DNA of 64,000 nt, taken from assembly GCA_024138025.1 (NCBI GenBank), contig JAMXBD010000581.1, forward strand, positions 186,001-250,000, given 5' to 3'. This document shows, one piece after another, positions 35,701 through 46,975 of the stretch. Position numbers and translations under genes: made by a program. The notes under the pieces are model-generated. The model was not told the DNA's origin. It saw only the letters and a program-made list of their open reading frames with translations, and made no database searches. Within the stretch, counting starts at the first letter, position 1. Every line of letters starts with the position of its first letter. The DNA comes from Combretum micranthum. Taxonomy: Eukaryota > Streptophyta > Magnoliopsida > Myrtales > Combretaceae.

Positions 35701-37371
35701 TCGGCATTAAGACCTTTTGATGCATCATGACTAAGTAAATTTACAGAAGGCAACTAAATGTACAGTGTAACTCAGTAATAACCTAGAATATTTGTTGTAG
35801 CCTAAATTTAGGTCCATAATGGAATCTAATATAAACAAGAAAGTTTCAAACTAAATCGGCTGAAGTCATACAGCAATAGTCATAAGGATTACTCCCACAC
35901 AATGGTGCAATCATGACCAAAACAAGAGTGCCAGGTAATGCACAACTTACTCAATCAAACCAGAGGTTACATCTGCATATGAATAGAACAGATTATCAAT
36001 CCGCTCCAACTCTTTTGAAGTAGCTTTACTTGAAGCTGTGAAAATGAGAAACAACCTATCACCAACAATGAAAATGTGTCTCTAAATATAAGTCACAACA
36101 TGTGGAAGCAATATCCAGGATAAAATGAACCGAAATCAGTAGCCACAAATCTAACAAGGCTTGAACCAAAGAAGACGTTTTCATAAATAGAATTAACACT
36201 ACATTTGTTGTGTTGCAATGCCAGAAAACTGAACCTCTAAAGTAGAAACGTTTGATCATTTGAGCCTATACAGTTTCCCATTTGATATACTTTGGATAAT
36301 GTTTCCTATATAGCATGCAATTGGCAGGCACTTGAACAAGCACAAACAAAGAGGACATGGAGACCGCATTGGAGTATTGTCAAACACTAAATATCAAATA
36401 ATTACATAAAAACTCCCGCATCTCAAAAATCCCCTATATTTTCTCACTAAGAAATTGAGAGGACCATAACTAATAACAAAAGATGCCAACAGTATTCATG
36501 TCAACGAGAAACAATTGCAACAGAAGTCCTAAATATTTATAGCAAGTCAAATAAACTGAGGCTTCAACCAATCCTTTCAAGCACTCACTAACTAGTTATT
36601 TTAACTACACAAGGTCAGACAGAATTGTCAGAAAATTCTATGGTCCTTGACCTTTTTTTTCTTAACAGGATCGGTCTCGAAAGTTCAAACGCTTAAATTT
36701 ACATTAACTGTGATTGAACTACTGAAATACCTATTGTATTAACTCTTATTTTATAATCATTTTAATAGTCGAATGATAGATTATAGAGGATTCTGCCAAC
36801 TGGACCATAGAAGTTCTCCGAGCTTAGTCACCCTATTACATCCAAGTCTAATCCTAAAACATGTCGAAATTGAAATCACTTAACACTCGAATCCTTCAAA
36901 ATCTCATCTGAAAGACTCCTCCAAATAGTTTGTGTGGTCCTAATTTCAAATTAATTAAACCAAGAATGACTTCTTACTCATTAACCTAGGTCAATAAAAA
37001 AAGAAAAAAAGAATTCTCCAATCAATTCCAAAATTCAGGATCGCGGATTACCAATCGAAAACGATCATAAAAATCCGAAATCGACGTTAACTTAATCAAG
37101 AAATCGTAAAATCGGAGGATTATCTTTTACATTACCATCACACATGAAGTAATCAAATTTCACGCAATCGAAATGAATACAAGAAAGTGTTTATGCAAAC
37201 AAAGATGAGAAAATTTGTTCGCAGCAAGTTCTCAAGTACATGAAATCGGCAGGGCGATGAGTACGGAAGCAAGAGATAAGTTTTACCGGAGCGGAAGAGA
37301 TCGGTGGAGGAAGGATTGACGGCAGCCGCAGAAGCCGATTGACCGGTTTTCCTGCCGGAGGAGCGACGCAT
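26738..37371 (-). CDS. DCN1-like protein (UBA-less, cullin neddylation)
   Basis: Nine exons in transcript order: 37371-37287, 36035-35951, 34962-34888, 34810-34774, 34179-34096, 34002-33942, 33867-33761, 27354-27289 and 26833-26738. They total 696 nt, 231 residues, and all phases fit. The N-terminus [17 protein letters not shown] is followed, without a UBA domain, by the potentiating-neddylation (DCUN1/PONY) domain at about residues 40-227. Recognisable tracts in order are [73 protein letters not shown], a [14 protein letters not shown] segment, [20 protein letters not shown] and [20 protein letters not shown] at the end. The family acts as an E3-like scaffold that helps UBC12 load NEDD8/RUB onto cullins. 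Length and N-terminus fit the UBA-less plant branch. Intron 7 (27355-33760) is swollen by a copia element; splicing across it is assumed, not shown. Confidence 0.94.
28012..28274 (-). repeat. 3' LTR with internal tandem duplication
   Basis: 263 bp against 157 bp for the 5' LTR. The excess comes from repeat units at about 28102-28152, 28153-28218 and 28219-28286, each built on TATTTAAGCTAGTCTATATT and an ACATTAATTAGTATATTTTA-like segment. The last two are about 66 bp and nearly identical. They include both the LTR start (CTATAACA) and the adjoining polypurine tract (CTCTCC on plus). Confidence 0.75.
28411..32319 (-). pseudogene. Copia gag-pol polyprotein, inactivated
   Basis: Pieces in order on the minus strand. 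Gag: 32250-31930, with [20 protein letters not shown]. Protease: 31340-31065, reading [11 protein letters not shown], where the family has a D-S/T-G catalytic triplet; here DFG, a missing key residue. GAG-pre-integrase plus integrase start: 30990-30690 ([11 protein letters not shown], then [11 protein letters not shown] and [10 protein letters not shown]). Later integrase: 30441-29983. RT: 29830-29661 ([20 protein letters not shown]), then 29361-28969 ([12 protein letters not shown] and the YVDD catalytic site in [10 protein letters not shown]). RNase H: 28863-28411 ([37 protein letters not shown]). The frame is broken by many stops and shifts. Confidence 0.88.
32931..32942 (-). other. tRNA-iMet primer-binding site
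   Basis: TGGTATTAGAGC on the minus strand, directly next to the 5' LTR; one base off the standard plant copia TGGTATCAGAGC. Confidence 0.85.
32943..33099 (-). repeat. 5' LTR of the intronic copia element
   Basis: 157 bp. On the minus strand it starts TGTTATAGATAGTAAATATA at 33099 and ends with TGTAATAT (plus-strand reading) at 32943. It lacks the internal repeats seen in the 3' LTR. Confidence 0.8.
34390..34465 (+). repeat. G-rich tract in DCN1-like intron
   Basis: The + strand carries at least ten runs of three or more G separated by T or TT (GGGGGTGGGGTGGGGGTGGG and onward to GGTGGTGGGTGGTGGGTGG). This fits the pattern of G-quadruplex-capable DNA on the template strand. Position: the intron between the exons 34774-34810 and 34096-34179. 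Confidence 0.75.
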
Positions 37372-37500
37372 CTTCTAGAGCGAGAAAGAAGAGAGAGAGA
37401 GTGTGTGTAAATATCTGTTTTATGGTTGCTTTAAGGAAGAAGGAAATGAGGGGGGAACTAGGAGACACGTTTTATAAAAACGGAGTAAAAGGAGAAATTT
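37372..37500 (-). promoter_or_regulatory. Probable promoter/5' UTR of the DCN1-like gene
   Basis: On the minus strand, TTTTTATAAAACG near 37468-37480 is a plausible TATA box about 100 bp before the ATG at 37371. A CT-rich leader (ACACACTCTCTCTCTCTTC, 37385-37408) follows, as is common in plant 5' UTRs. No transcription start data. Confidence 0.45.
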
Positions 37501-37835
37501 GTCAATGTCTTTCACATTGGATTTTATACCGTTTATATCTTACTGTCAATTTCCACATCGGATTAGGATTATTTTAATTATTAATATTATCTATATTTAT
37601 TTCATATTAACCTATATATTCAATTATTTTTTCATCAATTATCAACTGTCATGTGTTCTACTTAAAATGTATGATGTTATCACAATCATACTAAATCTAT
37701 TTGATAAACATTGTGAGAATTTTTATGGTCACGTCGTAAGACCGTTTTGATCATATAATGCTATCATTAAATTATCTATTATCTTTTATTAATATAGAGT
37801 GAATCTCAAAACTGATAGTTATTTTAGTTTTTATT

Positions 37836-38085
37836 CTATTAATATTAAGTGAATCTTAAAAATGACAGTTATTTTATTCTTGTCAAAATATATTAGCCCA
37901 ATTTCTTTTTATATATACTTCATTCTCTCTCTTCCCCTTTTCCTTTTTCTTTCTCTTTCTCTTTCTCTTCTCTACCATCCATACACCATATAACAAAATT
38001 CTCTCCATCTTTACTTTTTGTTTTTATTTTGTACATGCACTGACGTCATCCCCTAGTAAAATACTAATGTAAAAAGAAAATATAT
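37836..38085 (+). repeat. Left arm of a ~230-bp inverted repeat
   Basis: Matches the reverse complement of 39545-39772. Shared words include CCCCTAGTAAAATACTAATG, CTACCATCCATACACCAT, TTTTTGTTTTTATTTTG and CTTAAAAATGACAGTTATTTTATTC. A short direct near-copy of the outer edge (TGATAGTTATTTTAGTTTTTATTCT) precedes it at about 37788-37836. Confidence 0.75.
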
Positions 38086-38599
38086 TAAAGATTCCATTAC
38101 AGTTAGTGTAAATATGAGTCATTCAAAAATCATATAGACTAGTCTCATTAAAAAGAACACAGTAATGTAGAATTTTTCAAATGTTATTAAAGAGTCATAT
38201 ATGTGTGCATGATGATTCATAATTAGTGAAAAAAATCCAACAAAATTAACAAAAATACTATGAAGATACTTGTTATTATTTATTAGTTTCTCTTACATAT
38301 GTATTGTTGCAATTGATCTACTTGGAATCTCTTTATAGTATATAATCTATGAAGCATTCTAGAAGTAGTATCATTTGGTGATAACTTTTAAATAATAACA
38401 CCTATTAGGGAAAAAAAAACTATTAATTTCTCATGCCATTAATACTTATTCAAAAAATTATATTAATAGTCTCCTTTAAAGCCTTTTTCGCATCATCTTT
38501 TTTTTTTTAGTTTCAATCTCACCTATTCTATTTTATTTATTGGAGATTGAAAATTCTTCATCTTATATATTCATTCTATTCAATAGATAATTAATTACC

Positions 38600-38602
<3 letters not shown>

Positions 38603-38630
<28 letters not shown>
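38603..38630. repeat. (AT)n microsatellite
   Basis: Perfect run of about 14 units, lying exactly at the start of the direct duplication unit 38631-39530. Confidence 0.85.
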
Positions 38631-39397
38631 CTTTTAAAAACCTTTTCCATTTTTTATACTGTTTCGATTAATACTAGATATCTTTTCAATATTACTTTAT
38701 TTGTTTAATGTTGAAAGCAAACTGCTTAAGTTTTAAATATTAAATCACTATAAACTTCTAGCAATTTATTTTTTTATCTTTTGACTTTTTCCTCTTCGGA
38801 AACAAATTTCCATTTGTCTTTCCAATCAAATAAATGGTTATTGTTTAGACCATTTAGTGGCTATTTTAATGTAATTGAAAAAAAAAGAAAAGAAAAGGCC
38901 TTTCATGCCTATTCTTTCATGCATATTTATGGACTTTGTTATATGCAACATATCATTCTTATGGCTAAAAAGTAAAGAAGTAAAAACTCTTTCCTGAAAT
39001 TTACAGTTATTAAATCATTTGATACCAATGCTTTGTAAATGTGTCTTTCTCATTTAACAAAACCCTCTATCCTACCGCAAATGATAATCATGGTTTATAT
39101 GTAAGTAACTGCTTTAAACGCTCCTAATCCTTTCCCTGTGAACTATCAATAACGAAACCGCCATTTAGTCCGGTACTCTCTTTATTAATCCTATCTATCT
39201 TTTTTATACTCCATCTAATGGGTTCCTTTTAATTTTTTTCCCATTAGTTTTATTCATTAATTTTCATATTGTTGTTCTTGCAATTTGTGGCTTTATCATA
39301 GGATTTGTTTCTTTTCAATTTAATCTCATATTGCTTTGAGTAAAAAATTATGTACAATTCCATTTATATTTGAAATTCATTTTGTTCTTAAGTCTAT

Positions 39398-39424
39398 ATA
39401 TGTATGTATGTATGTATGTATGTA
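39398..39424. repeat. (TATG)n microsatellite
   Basis: About six TATG units within unit 1 of the direct duplication. Confidence 0.8.
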
Positions 39425-39544
39425 CATTGTTGTTTTAAAAAAATGTGGTTCATTTAAAGTTATTCTATTTTTTTTTTCTTGAATTATTGAAAACTACATG
39501 TACATTTAATGATTATTTGACAAAGGAATTGCTTAATGGAATCT

Positions 39545-39772
39545 TTAGTATATTTTCTTTTTACATTAGTATTTTACTAGGGGACGAGGGCACTACATGT
39601 GCAAAATAAAAACAAAAAGTAAAAACGAAGAGAATTTTGTTACATGGTGTATGGATGGTAGAGAAGGGAAAAAGAGAGAGAATGAAGTATATAAAAAAAA
39701 TTGTGCTGATATATTTTGACACGAATAAAATAACTGTAATTTTTAAGATTTGCTTAATATTAATAGAAGATA
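39545..39772 (-). repeat. Right arm of the ~230-bp inverted repeat
   Basis: Reverse-complement partner of 37836-38085; starts ATTTTCTTTTTACATTAGTA and ends CTTAATATTAATAGAAGATA. Confidence 0.75.
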
Positions 39773-40676
39773 TACTTTTAAAAACCTTTTCCATTTTTAT
39801 ATTGTTTTGATTATTAATAGATATCTTTTCAATATTACTTTATTTGTTTAATGTTGAAAGCAAACTGCTTAAGTTTTAAATGTTAAATCACTATAAACTT
39901 TGCAATTTATTTTTTTATCTTTTGACATTTTCCTCTATGGAAACAAAATTCCATTTGTCTTTCCAATCAAATAAATGGTTATTATTTAAACTATTTAGCA
40001 GCTATTTTGATGTAATTAAAAAAAAAAAAAAAAACCTTTCATGCCTATTCTTTCATTAATTAGGGACTTTGTTATATGCAACATATCATTCCTAAGGCTA
40101 AAAAGTAAAGAAGTGAAAAAGCTTTTCCGAAATTTACAGTTGTTAAATCATTTGATATCAATGTTTTGTAAATGTGTCTTTCTCATTTAACAAAACCTTC
40201 TATCCTACCGCAAATGATAATCATGGCTTATATATAAGTAACTGCTTTAAACGCTTCTAATCCGCTCCTATCAACTATCAATAACGAAACCGCCATTTAG
40301 TCCGGTACTCTCTATATTAATCTTATTTGTCTTTTTTATACTCCATCTGTCCTTTTTATAGTCCATCTGATTGGTTCCTTTTAATTTTTTTCTCATTAGT
40401 TTTATTCATTAATTTTCATATTGTTGTTCTTGCAATTTGTGGCTTCATCATAGGATTTGTTTCTTTTCAATTTAATCTCATATTGCTTTTAGTAAAAAAT
40501 TATGTACAATTCCATTTATATTTGAAATTCATTTTGTTTCTTAAGTCTATATACATATATATATCATATATGTATATTGTTGCTTTGGAAAAATGTGGTT
40601 CATTTAAAGTTATTTTGTCTTTTTCCTGAATTATTGAAAAACTACGTATACATTTAATGATTCTTTGACAAAGGAA

Positions 40677-42304
40677 ATAGATGAAACTGGAAAAATTTAG
40701 TCTTCTTTCGCAATACTATACTGATATTTCTTAAAACTAGAATAACATATCAAAAGCTTTATATCATTCTCTCATCAATCTTATTGTAGCAATTTCCATA
40801 TTCCAGTACTTCGGAATATGGAGCAAATAGGATTCATATCATGGTTAGTTAAGGTTTTTAATTTTTTTTTTTCTATGATGTGCAAAATAAGTCTAAAATA
40901 TTGCTTATAAATGCAAATCGAAATTTAATTTCTCTCTTTTTTTTTTTCAAAAAGACAACTTTGCGAATGGAAAAGGAAAAAAAAAAACACTGCAGTTAGT
41001 GTGATTTGGCTTCATAAGTATCCAACGTGTTTTCTTTTCCTTTCTTTTTCTTTTTTTTTTTTTTTTTTTTGGCCATTGTGTGTCAACGTGTTTAAACTGT
41101 TAACTTCTCTTTTGTTATATATCACCATCACCTTTTCATAGATAATTAATTGCCATTTATAATTTCATTCATTCATTCATATAAGACTTATCATGGTTAG
41201 ATACAAAGAATAAAATTCGTTTCTTCTCTAATAAATGAAGATGATTGGACTTTTAATACTAAACAATATTATTTGTTAAAAATAGTCTTTCTACAAATAA
41301 ATTATCCTATTGATTTTTTTTTATTTTAACTTAATGCTATTGCTTTTATAATTTCCTACCAATGTAAGGGTGCAATTTAATTTACTTGATTTATTTTTTC
41401 ATTGAATAATTTATTAGAATGTAAAGATGATGTTCTTTCTCTTACAAATTCTTTTTATTATATTTTTAAAAGATGAATATTTACTGTCCCCATTTTATTA
41501 TCTCGATGCTCATGTGACATTTTTAATGAGCAATATTTATATTAAGTTATACAATTTTATGTGTCATATTATAATTGGTAGGAACACAACAGAGATACTA
41601 ATTTTGGGTGAGCAATCATTAATATGTTTTTCGATAATGCAATATTTTATGAATTGTGATAGTAATTATACAGATTTTTTAAAAATTTGTAAAATTAATT
41701 ATTTTTCTCTAGAGAGAGAGAGAGAAGATAGAATGATAGACAATTGAGTGTTTTCCATTAGCCTCATTTCATGTGTACAATCACTTTCTAAAATGACTTT
41801 ATAACTTTTTATTTTAATTTTTAGTATAAAATGCATGTCCATAGAAAAGATTGTTATTAGATTATAATATTTTACAAGCCTATGAAATCATAATTCAAGT
41901 CCTTTAAATGTTCTTTTTACCTATTTATTTTGTAGTTGATGGTCTTTATTATACTTTTAAACCCCAAATTGTGAGATATGAGTAGCAATGGATATGCCAT
42001 TATATGGATTCATTTTTTGAGATCTTTATGATGGCGAAAAAATAATTTCAAGAAGTAAAAGAAAAAAAAAATTATATATATAATTATATATCATAGTTTA
42101 ATACACATGGTTTTTATAACATTTTGATATATATATATGTATAGTATCTATATGTTTGTCTATAATTTAAAAATTTTATGTTAACTATATTTCTCATAGT
42201 ACTTTTTCATTATAATATCTGTTTTTTTTTCCTTATTTTATTATAACATATTAACTCTATTCTATTTTTTTAGTTATAATACTATTTATTGTTAACTTTT
42301 TAAT
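40677..42304. other. Non-genic AT-rich stretch
   Basis: No gene or bounded element seen. The 106-codon frame at 41427-41747 is AT-driven (Phe, Ile, Leu) without a recognisable domain. Confidence 0.5.
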
Positions 42305-42470
42305 AACTACGTATAACGTAGGCTGATATTTGGTTAATCTAATGGAGCAAGTTGTAATAAAAATAATTTATAAGTAACCAACTTTCAAAATGCATTTCAC
42401 TTTACACAGTCTTGCCTTCTCTTTCGAGTATTCTTTGTCCTTCAGTTGTAGTAAGTAATAACAACTCACA

Positions 42471-42487
42471 TGGTATCAAAGTAAAGG
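42471..42487 (+). other. tRNA-iMet primer-binding site
   Basis: TGGTATCAAAGTAAAGG, close to the plant copia consensus TGGTATCAGAGCAAGG, two bases after the 5' LTR remnant. Confidence 0.8.
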
Positions 42488-42764
42488 TTAAGGTAATTTC
42501 TTTTAATTATGACCGTGAGTAATGTGGTAGATTTCTATAACTCTATTACTGTTGATGCATAGATTATGGATCATCTCTTTCTATGAAGTTCTAATAACCC
42601 TAATTAAAAAAGCTGGGCAACAAGTAGGCACGCTTAGAGCAATTTGTGGCTTGTATATGCTTCATTATGAAGAAGCGAAAGAAAGTTCTACTATGGTTAA
42701 TCTTTCTTAATCTATTCCTTTGCGCTCTTCTACTTCATGTAACAATTATAATTTTCTTCATTTG

Positions 42765-45295
42765 ATCCATGCACGCCTAAGTTATAGTTGCATTTCAAAG
42801 TTACAACATTTGGATATGTGTAAACATTTCAACTTTCAACATTTTGTTGTGACGTATGTCAAAAAGCTAAATTTCATAGGCCTTTTTTTTTAAGGGTTGT
42901 ACTCAACTCTACGTTTGTTTTTAAGTTTTTGCATGTTGATATTTGGGGTCCATATGGTGTCAAGTTAATTTTGGGTGCAAAGTATTACTTGACAGTTATA
43001 GATAATTATACTAAGTCTACTTAGACCTTCTTATTATTACACATAAGTTAAACACATATTATTCTTGCTAATTTCTTTTTTAATTTTCTAACTATTTTAA
43101 CATGACTTCAAAGTTTGTGAGAACTGATAATGGGGTTGAATTTTCATCTAATGCATGCAAGACTCTTTGTAATAGCTAAGGAACAACGCACCAAAGAATA
43201 ACAAGTTATCCAACCTAACAAAATGACCAAGTTGAATGGAAGCATAAACATGTAATAGATACCTCTAGAGCTTCAAGCCTTCGTACCCGTTTAGCTAAGG
43301 AGTTTTTGGGAGAATATAAATAAAAAAATATAAATCCTCAGCAACATATCTTATCAATAAAATGCCAATGGCAAGCATAGCACGAATGTCACCTTATGAA
43401 AAGCTATTTGGTAGTCCTCCAAATTATGATAGTTTATGTATCATGGATGCTTATGTTATGCAACAAAACAACCTTGTCCTTTGGATAAGTTTGAATCAAG
43501 AGGAATTAAGTATGTATTCCTTGGCTATGCACATGAACTAAAGTGGTATAGAGTGTTTGATCTTTCTCAAAAATGAATTTTAATCTCTAGAGATGTAGTT
43601 GTCTTTGAGAATGTGCTTTCTTTTAAAGATTCACACAGTTCATCAAAAGGTTGTTCATCTTGTGGAAATTTCTACTCATACACAATAATTCATTTGTCAT
43701 TTAAAACTCTGTCCTTCTCTTCAATTATCTATAGGTAAGGTTTTACAGTCACACTCAGTTAATCAAACTTAAATCATCAGCCTATGGTCTTAGATGACAT
43801 TGCCCATATTGATCAACCAAAGTTTTCTTTTTTCCATCTTATTTGTGCTCATCAACAAAAACTAGAATTTCCCTTAAGTGTTTATAGGATTTTGTACATG
43901 CAGTGCATGCAAATTAATTTTCTAGTCAATTTGTACATTTTTCATTTCATTTATGTCCCATGTTTGATATTATAACTTTTACTTCTTCCCTTCTAATATT
44001 TTTGCCTCTTTAGCCAATGTGTTAGTTACTCAAGAACCACATAATGCAAGAAAAAAAAAAAAATGGAACATTGCTATGCAAAAATGAACTACACTTTCTA
44101 AAGGCAAGAAAGCGATTCGTCGTAAGTGGGTCTATAAAATTAAAGATACATAAGATGACATTACTGAAAAATATAAAGCAAGGCTTGTTGGTAAGGGCTT
44201 TACACAAAAAGGAGGAGATTATTAGGAGACTTTTCCTTTAGTTGCTAAGTTAGGAAGTGTCCACATTCTTCTTGCTATTGTAGCAGCTTAGACATGGTTG
44301 TTATATCAAATATATATAAATAATGCATTCTTGCATGGTCATCCTGATGAAAATATTTGCATAATTCCACCTAAAAGATATATAAAGGCCTGACCCAATT
44401 AGGTTTTTCATCTTAAGCAGTCATTATATGGGCTTAAGCAAGCTTCTAGGTGGTAGGATTTAGAAAATTTCAAATTCTTAATCTCTCTTGGGTTTACACA
44501 ATCCAAACATGATCATTTCTTGTTTACTCACTTTGATTCAGCTAGTTGCATTTATATTCTTCTGTATGTTGATGACATACTTATTATTGGATAGATGAGG
44601 CTTTTATTTTTTAGATTAAAAAGCATTTAGATGAAGAATATAGTATGAAAGACTTAGAATTAGCTCGATTATTGTTAGCTAAAGGAAGTTTGTTCTTGAT
44701 GCAGTACTCGATGCTAGGCTGTGAAGAGTTAAGTATGTAGCTTTTCTTTTGCCTACTCAACTTTAATTAAATAATGAGTTTGGAGATTTGTTGATTGATC
44801 CTTCATGTTATCGTCATTTGGTTGAACATCTACTCAATATCACTCTTAAGCATCTAGACATTTCTTACACAATGCATAGGGTTAGCTAATTTCTTTCTAA
44901 CCATGGAAGCCTCATTAGCAAGCTTTATTCCATCAGTTATGCTACTTGAAGGGTTCTTCTTCATTGGACTTATTCTATTCATTTGATGAGTCTCTTTGCC
45001 TTCATGAATTTTCAAATTCGGATTAAGGTGGTAGTTGTGTAGATTGCAAATCACTCTCAGGTTATTGTTATACTTGGTAATGCTTTGATTTCTTGGAAGA
45101 CCAAGAAACAGCTAATGGTTGCAACATCTAGAGTTGAGGCCAAGTATAGAAGCCTTGTTATTGCTAATAAAGAATTGCTTTGGATGTCATATGTTCTTTG
45201 TGACCTACATATTCTTGTTAGATATACCATTCAACTCTCTTCTGATAATAAGTTTGAATTATTGATTGCCAATAATACATGTCTTCATCGTTAAA
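42765..45295 (+). pseudogene. Copia pol remnant (integrase, RT, RNase H)
   Basis: GAG-pre-integrase/integrase: about 42765-43025 (HARLSYSCISKLQHLDMCKH, then LHVDIWGPYGV and KYYLTVIDNYTKS). Integrase core end: 43183-43320 (GTTHQR-like start, TSYPTQQNDQVEWKHKHVID). RT: 44115-44460 (KARLVGKGFTQKGGDY, NNAFLHGH, KQSLYGLKQASR), then 44500-44600 (FTQSKHDHFLFTHF-like and YVDDILIIG, with the catalytic YVDD intact). RNase H: 45085-45295 (ISWKTKKQLMVATSRVEAKY, ending near the SSDNKFELLIANN motif). Stops and frameshifts are scattered throughout. Confidence 0.85.
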
Positions 45296-45484
45296 CCTGA
45301 CACATTAACATTGATGTTTATTTTGTGCATGACCATATCACTTCAAATTTCATAAACCTATTTTTGTCTCTTCTTCTACGTAAGCAGGTGATCTTCTCAC
45401 TAAGGTTTTAAGTACTATGCAACTCTGAAATTTGTGTACCAAGTTAGGCATTCAAGAGGCTCCAACTTGAGGCTTAACTGGGAA

Positions 45485-45859
45485 TGTGAAGAAACTCATT
45501 ATTCTTATGAGTCTATTTCGATTGTATGATTTAATATGCATCTTATTTGTATATTCTCTACATCTATATCTAATCTGTTTATGAGTCAAAATGCTTGTTT
45601 TTCATCTGTCTTTGTTTTTAACATACAATTTGTTTGAAAACGACAAAAATAAGATGTTAACACGACCTAAAAACGATGAACCAAACATATACGTGTAGTG
45701 TTATGATTGGTCCACTTGTCATTCATTTAATGGAGCAAGTTAAAGAAAACTAACTTTTGGAAGACACTTTACATTCTTGCAATTATGTCTATTCTCTTGG
45801 CTTATCTTCTTGAGTACTTTTTGTCCTTCAATGGCAGATTAAGTTGTAGTAACAATTCA
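45485..45859 (+). repeat. 3' LTR of the second copia element
   Basis: About 375 bp, starting after a purine stretch (AACTGGGAA) and ending at GTAACAATTCA. Only the last third matches the surviving 5' LTR. Confidence 0.65.
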
Positions 45860-46519
45860 TTAGATACTAAAATTAACAATCTTAAAATTTAGGCAACCAA
45901 AATTCATATAGAAATATAGCATTATCTTTCATTAAATTTCTTTTTCCATGGTTAAGGAAAATTAGTATTCTAAACCTTACAAAAAAAAGGACAATTTTAG
46001 ACTTCCAAGACATATAGACACTTAGATTGTGCTACTATAGTTAATCTAATCAAATATATATTAATTATATGATATTAGAAATAATAAAATTAAGCTTGTT
46101 TAATTATATAATAATATAATAATAATGATTAAGAAATAGAATTACTAGAAGCTTTTGTAAAATGAAAAAAAGAAGAAGAAAATTTAAGGATATGATACTA
46201 GAACTTTAACAAAATATATAATTAGGTACCTAAATTTAATCAAATAATCGGGATAAAGTAATGGGGGGCTAGGGGGTGTAACAATATTTGCATTTGCTGC
46301 AACTCACAGATTAAGAAGCTAAATGGAGCCAAGCAAACATTATATGTCAATCTTATACTTCGTAAGCAACAAATTTGATATTTGCATTAATTGTTTATTT
46401 GATCATTGAGAGCAAAGCTTACATTAGAGTATTGTTCTTTAATATCTGCTATTATCGAATAAAGAGGAATGATGGAATATTTATAGGTTATCATGCTTTA
46501 TTACAATTGGTAGGTCTTA

Positions 46520-46972
46520 GGCTCCGTTTGTTTCAATGAAAATGTTTTTCAGGAAGATATCTTTTTTTTTTTCATGTTTATTTAAGAAAAAATAGAACAA
46601 TTAATAGAAAATATTTCCTTTGTTTTGAAAAACATAGACTTTTTATAGTTTATTTTTTAGAAAACGACTTATGGTATATAAATGTATGCAAAATTTGCAT
46701 CGATTTAAGAGTAAATTTACCAATCATTACTATAAAAATATTTATTATTAATTTTTAAATATATTTCTTTTAAATAGATTTATTTATCATTATAATATAT
46801 GTAATTTTTTCATTTTTTATACTTAAAATATATAAGTTACCTCGAAACTATAAATAAAAAAAATATTTTCATAAAATTAGCCAAACATTTGAAAATATGT
46901 TATTTTCCAAAAAACTTTTTCAAGAAAAACAATTTTCATTAACAAAGACTTTTCCTCAAAACAAACGGAACC
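46520..46972. mobile_element. Tourist-like MITE with TTA target duplication
   Basis: Left end GGCTCCGTTTGTTTCAATGA; right end (reverse complement) GGTTCCGTTTGTTTTGAGGA. Flanked by TTA at 46517-46519 and 46973-46975, the PIF/Harbinger signature. 453 bp, AT-rich, non-coding. Inner subterminal sequences are also inversely related (AATGAAAATGTTTTTC and AATGAAAATTGTTTTTC). Confidence 0.8.
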
Positions 46973-46975
46973 TTA

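Larger units (their letters stand above)
38631..40676 (+). repeat. Direct duplication, two ~0.9-kb units
   Basis: Unit 1 is about 38631-39530, unit 2 about 39774-40676. Both begin CTTTTAAAAACCTTTTCCAT and share GTTGAAAGCAAACTGCTTAA, GAAACCGCCATTTAGTCCGG, and end near CATTTAATGATT.TTTGACAAAGGAA. Identity is high but there are small indels, for example a TATG microsatellite in unit 1 (39398-39424) versus ATATATCATATATG in unit 2. The right inverted-repeat arm lies exactly between the two units. No coding content was recognised. Confidence 0.8.
42305..45859 (+). mobile_element. Decayed Ty1/copia LTR retrotransposon
   Basis: The 3' LTR is about 45485-45859 (TGTGAAGAAACTC to GTAACAATTCA). Only the last ~165 bp of the 5' LTR is recognisable (42305-42468, ending AATAACAACTCA); both share AATGGAGCAAGTT and GAGTA.T.TTTGTCCTTCA. 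The primer-binding site TGGTATCAAAGTAAAGG follows at 42471-42487. Gag is almost entirely missing: RT-containing pol starts within 300 bp of the PBS. Confidence 0.8.
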
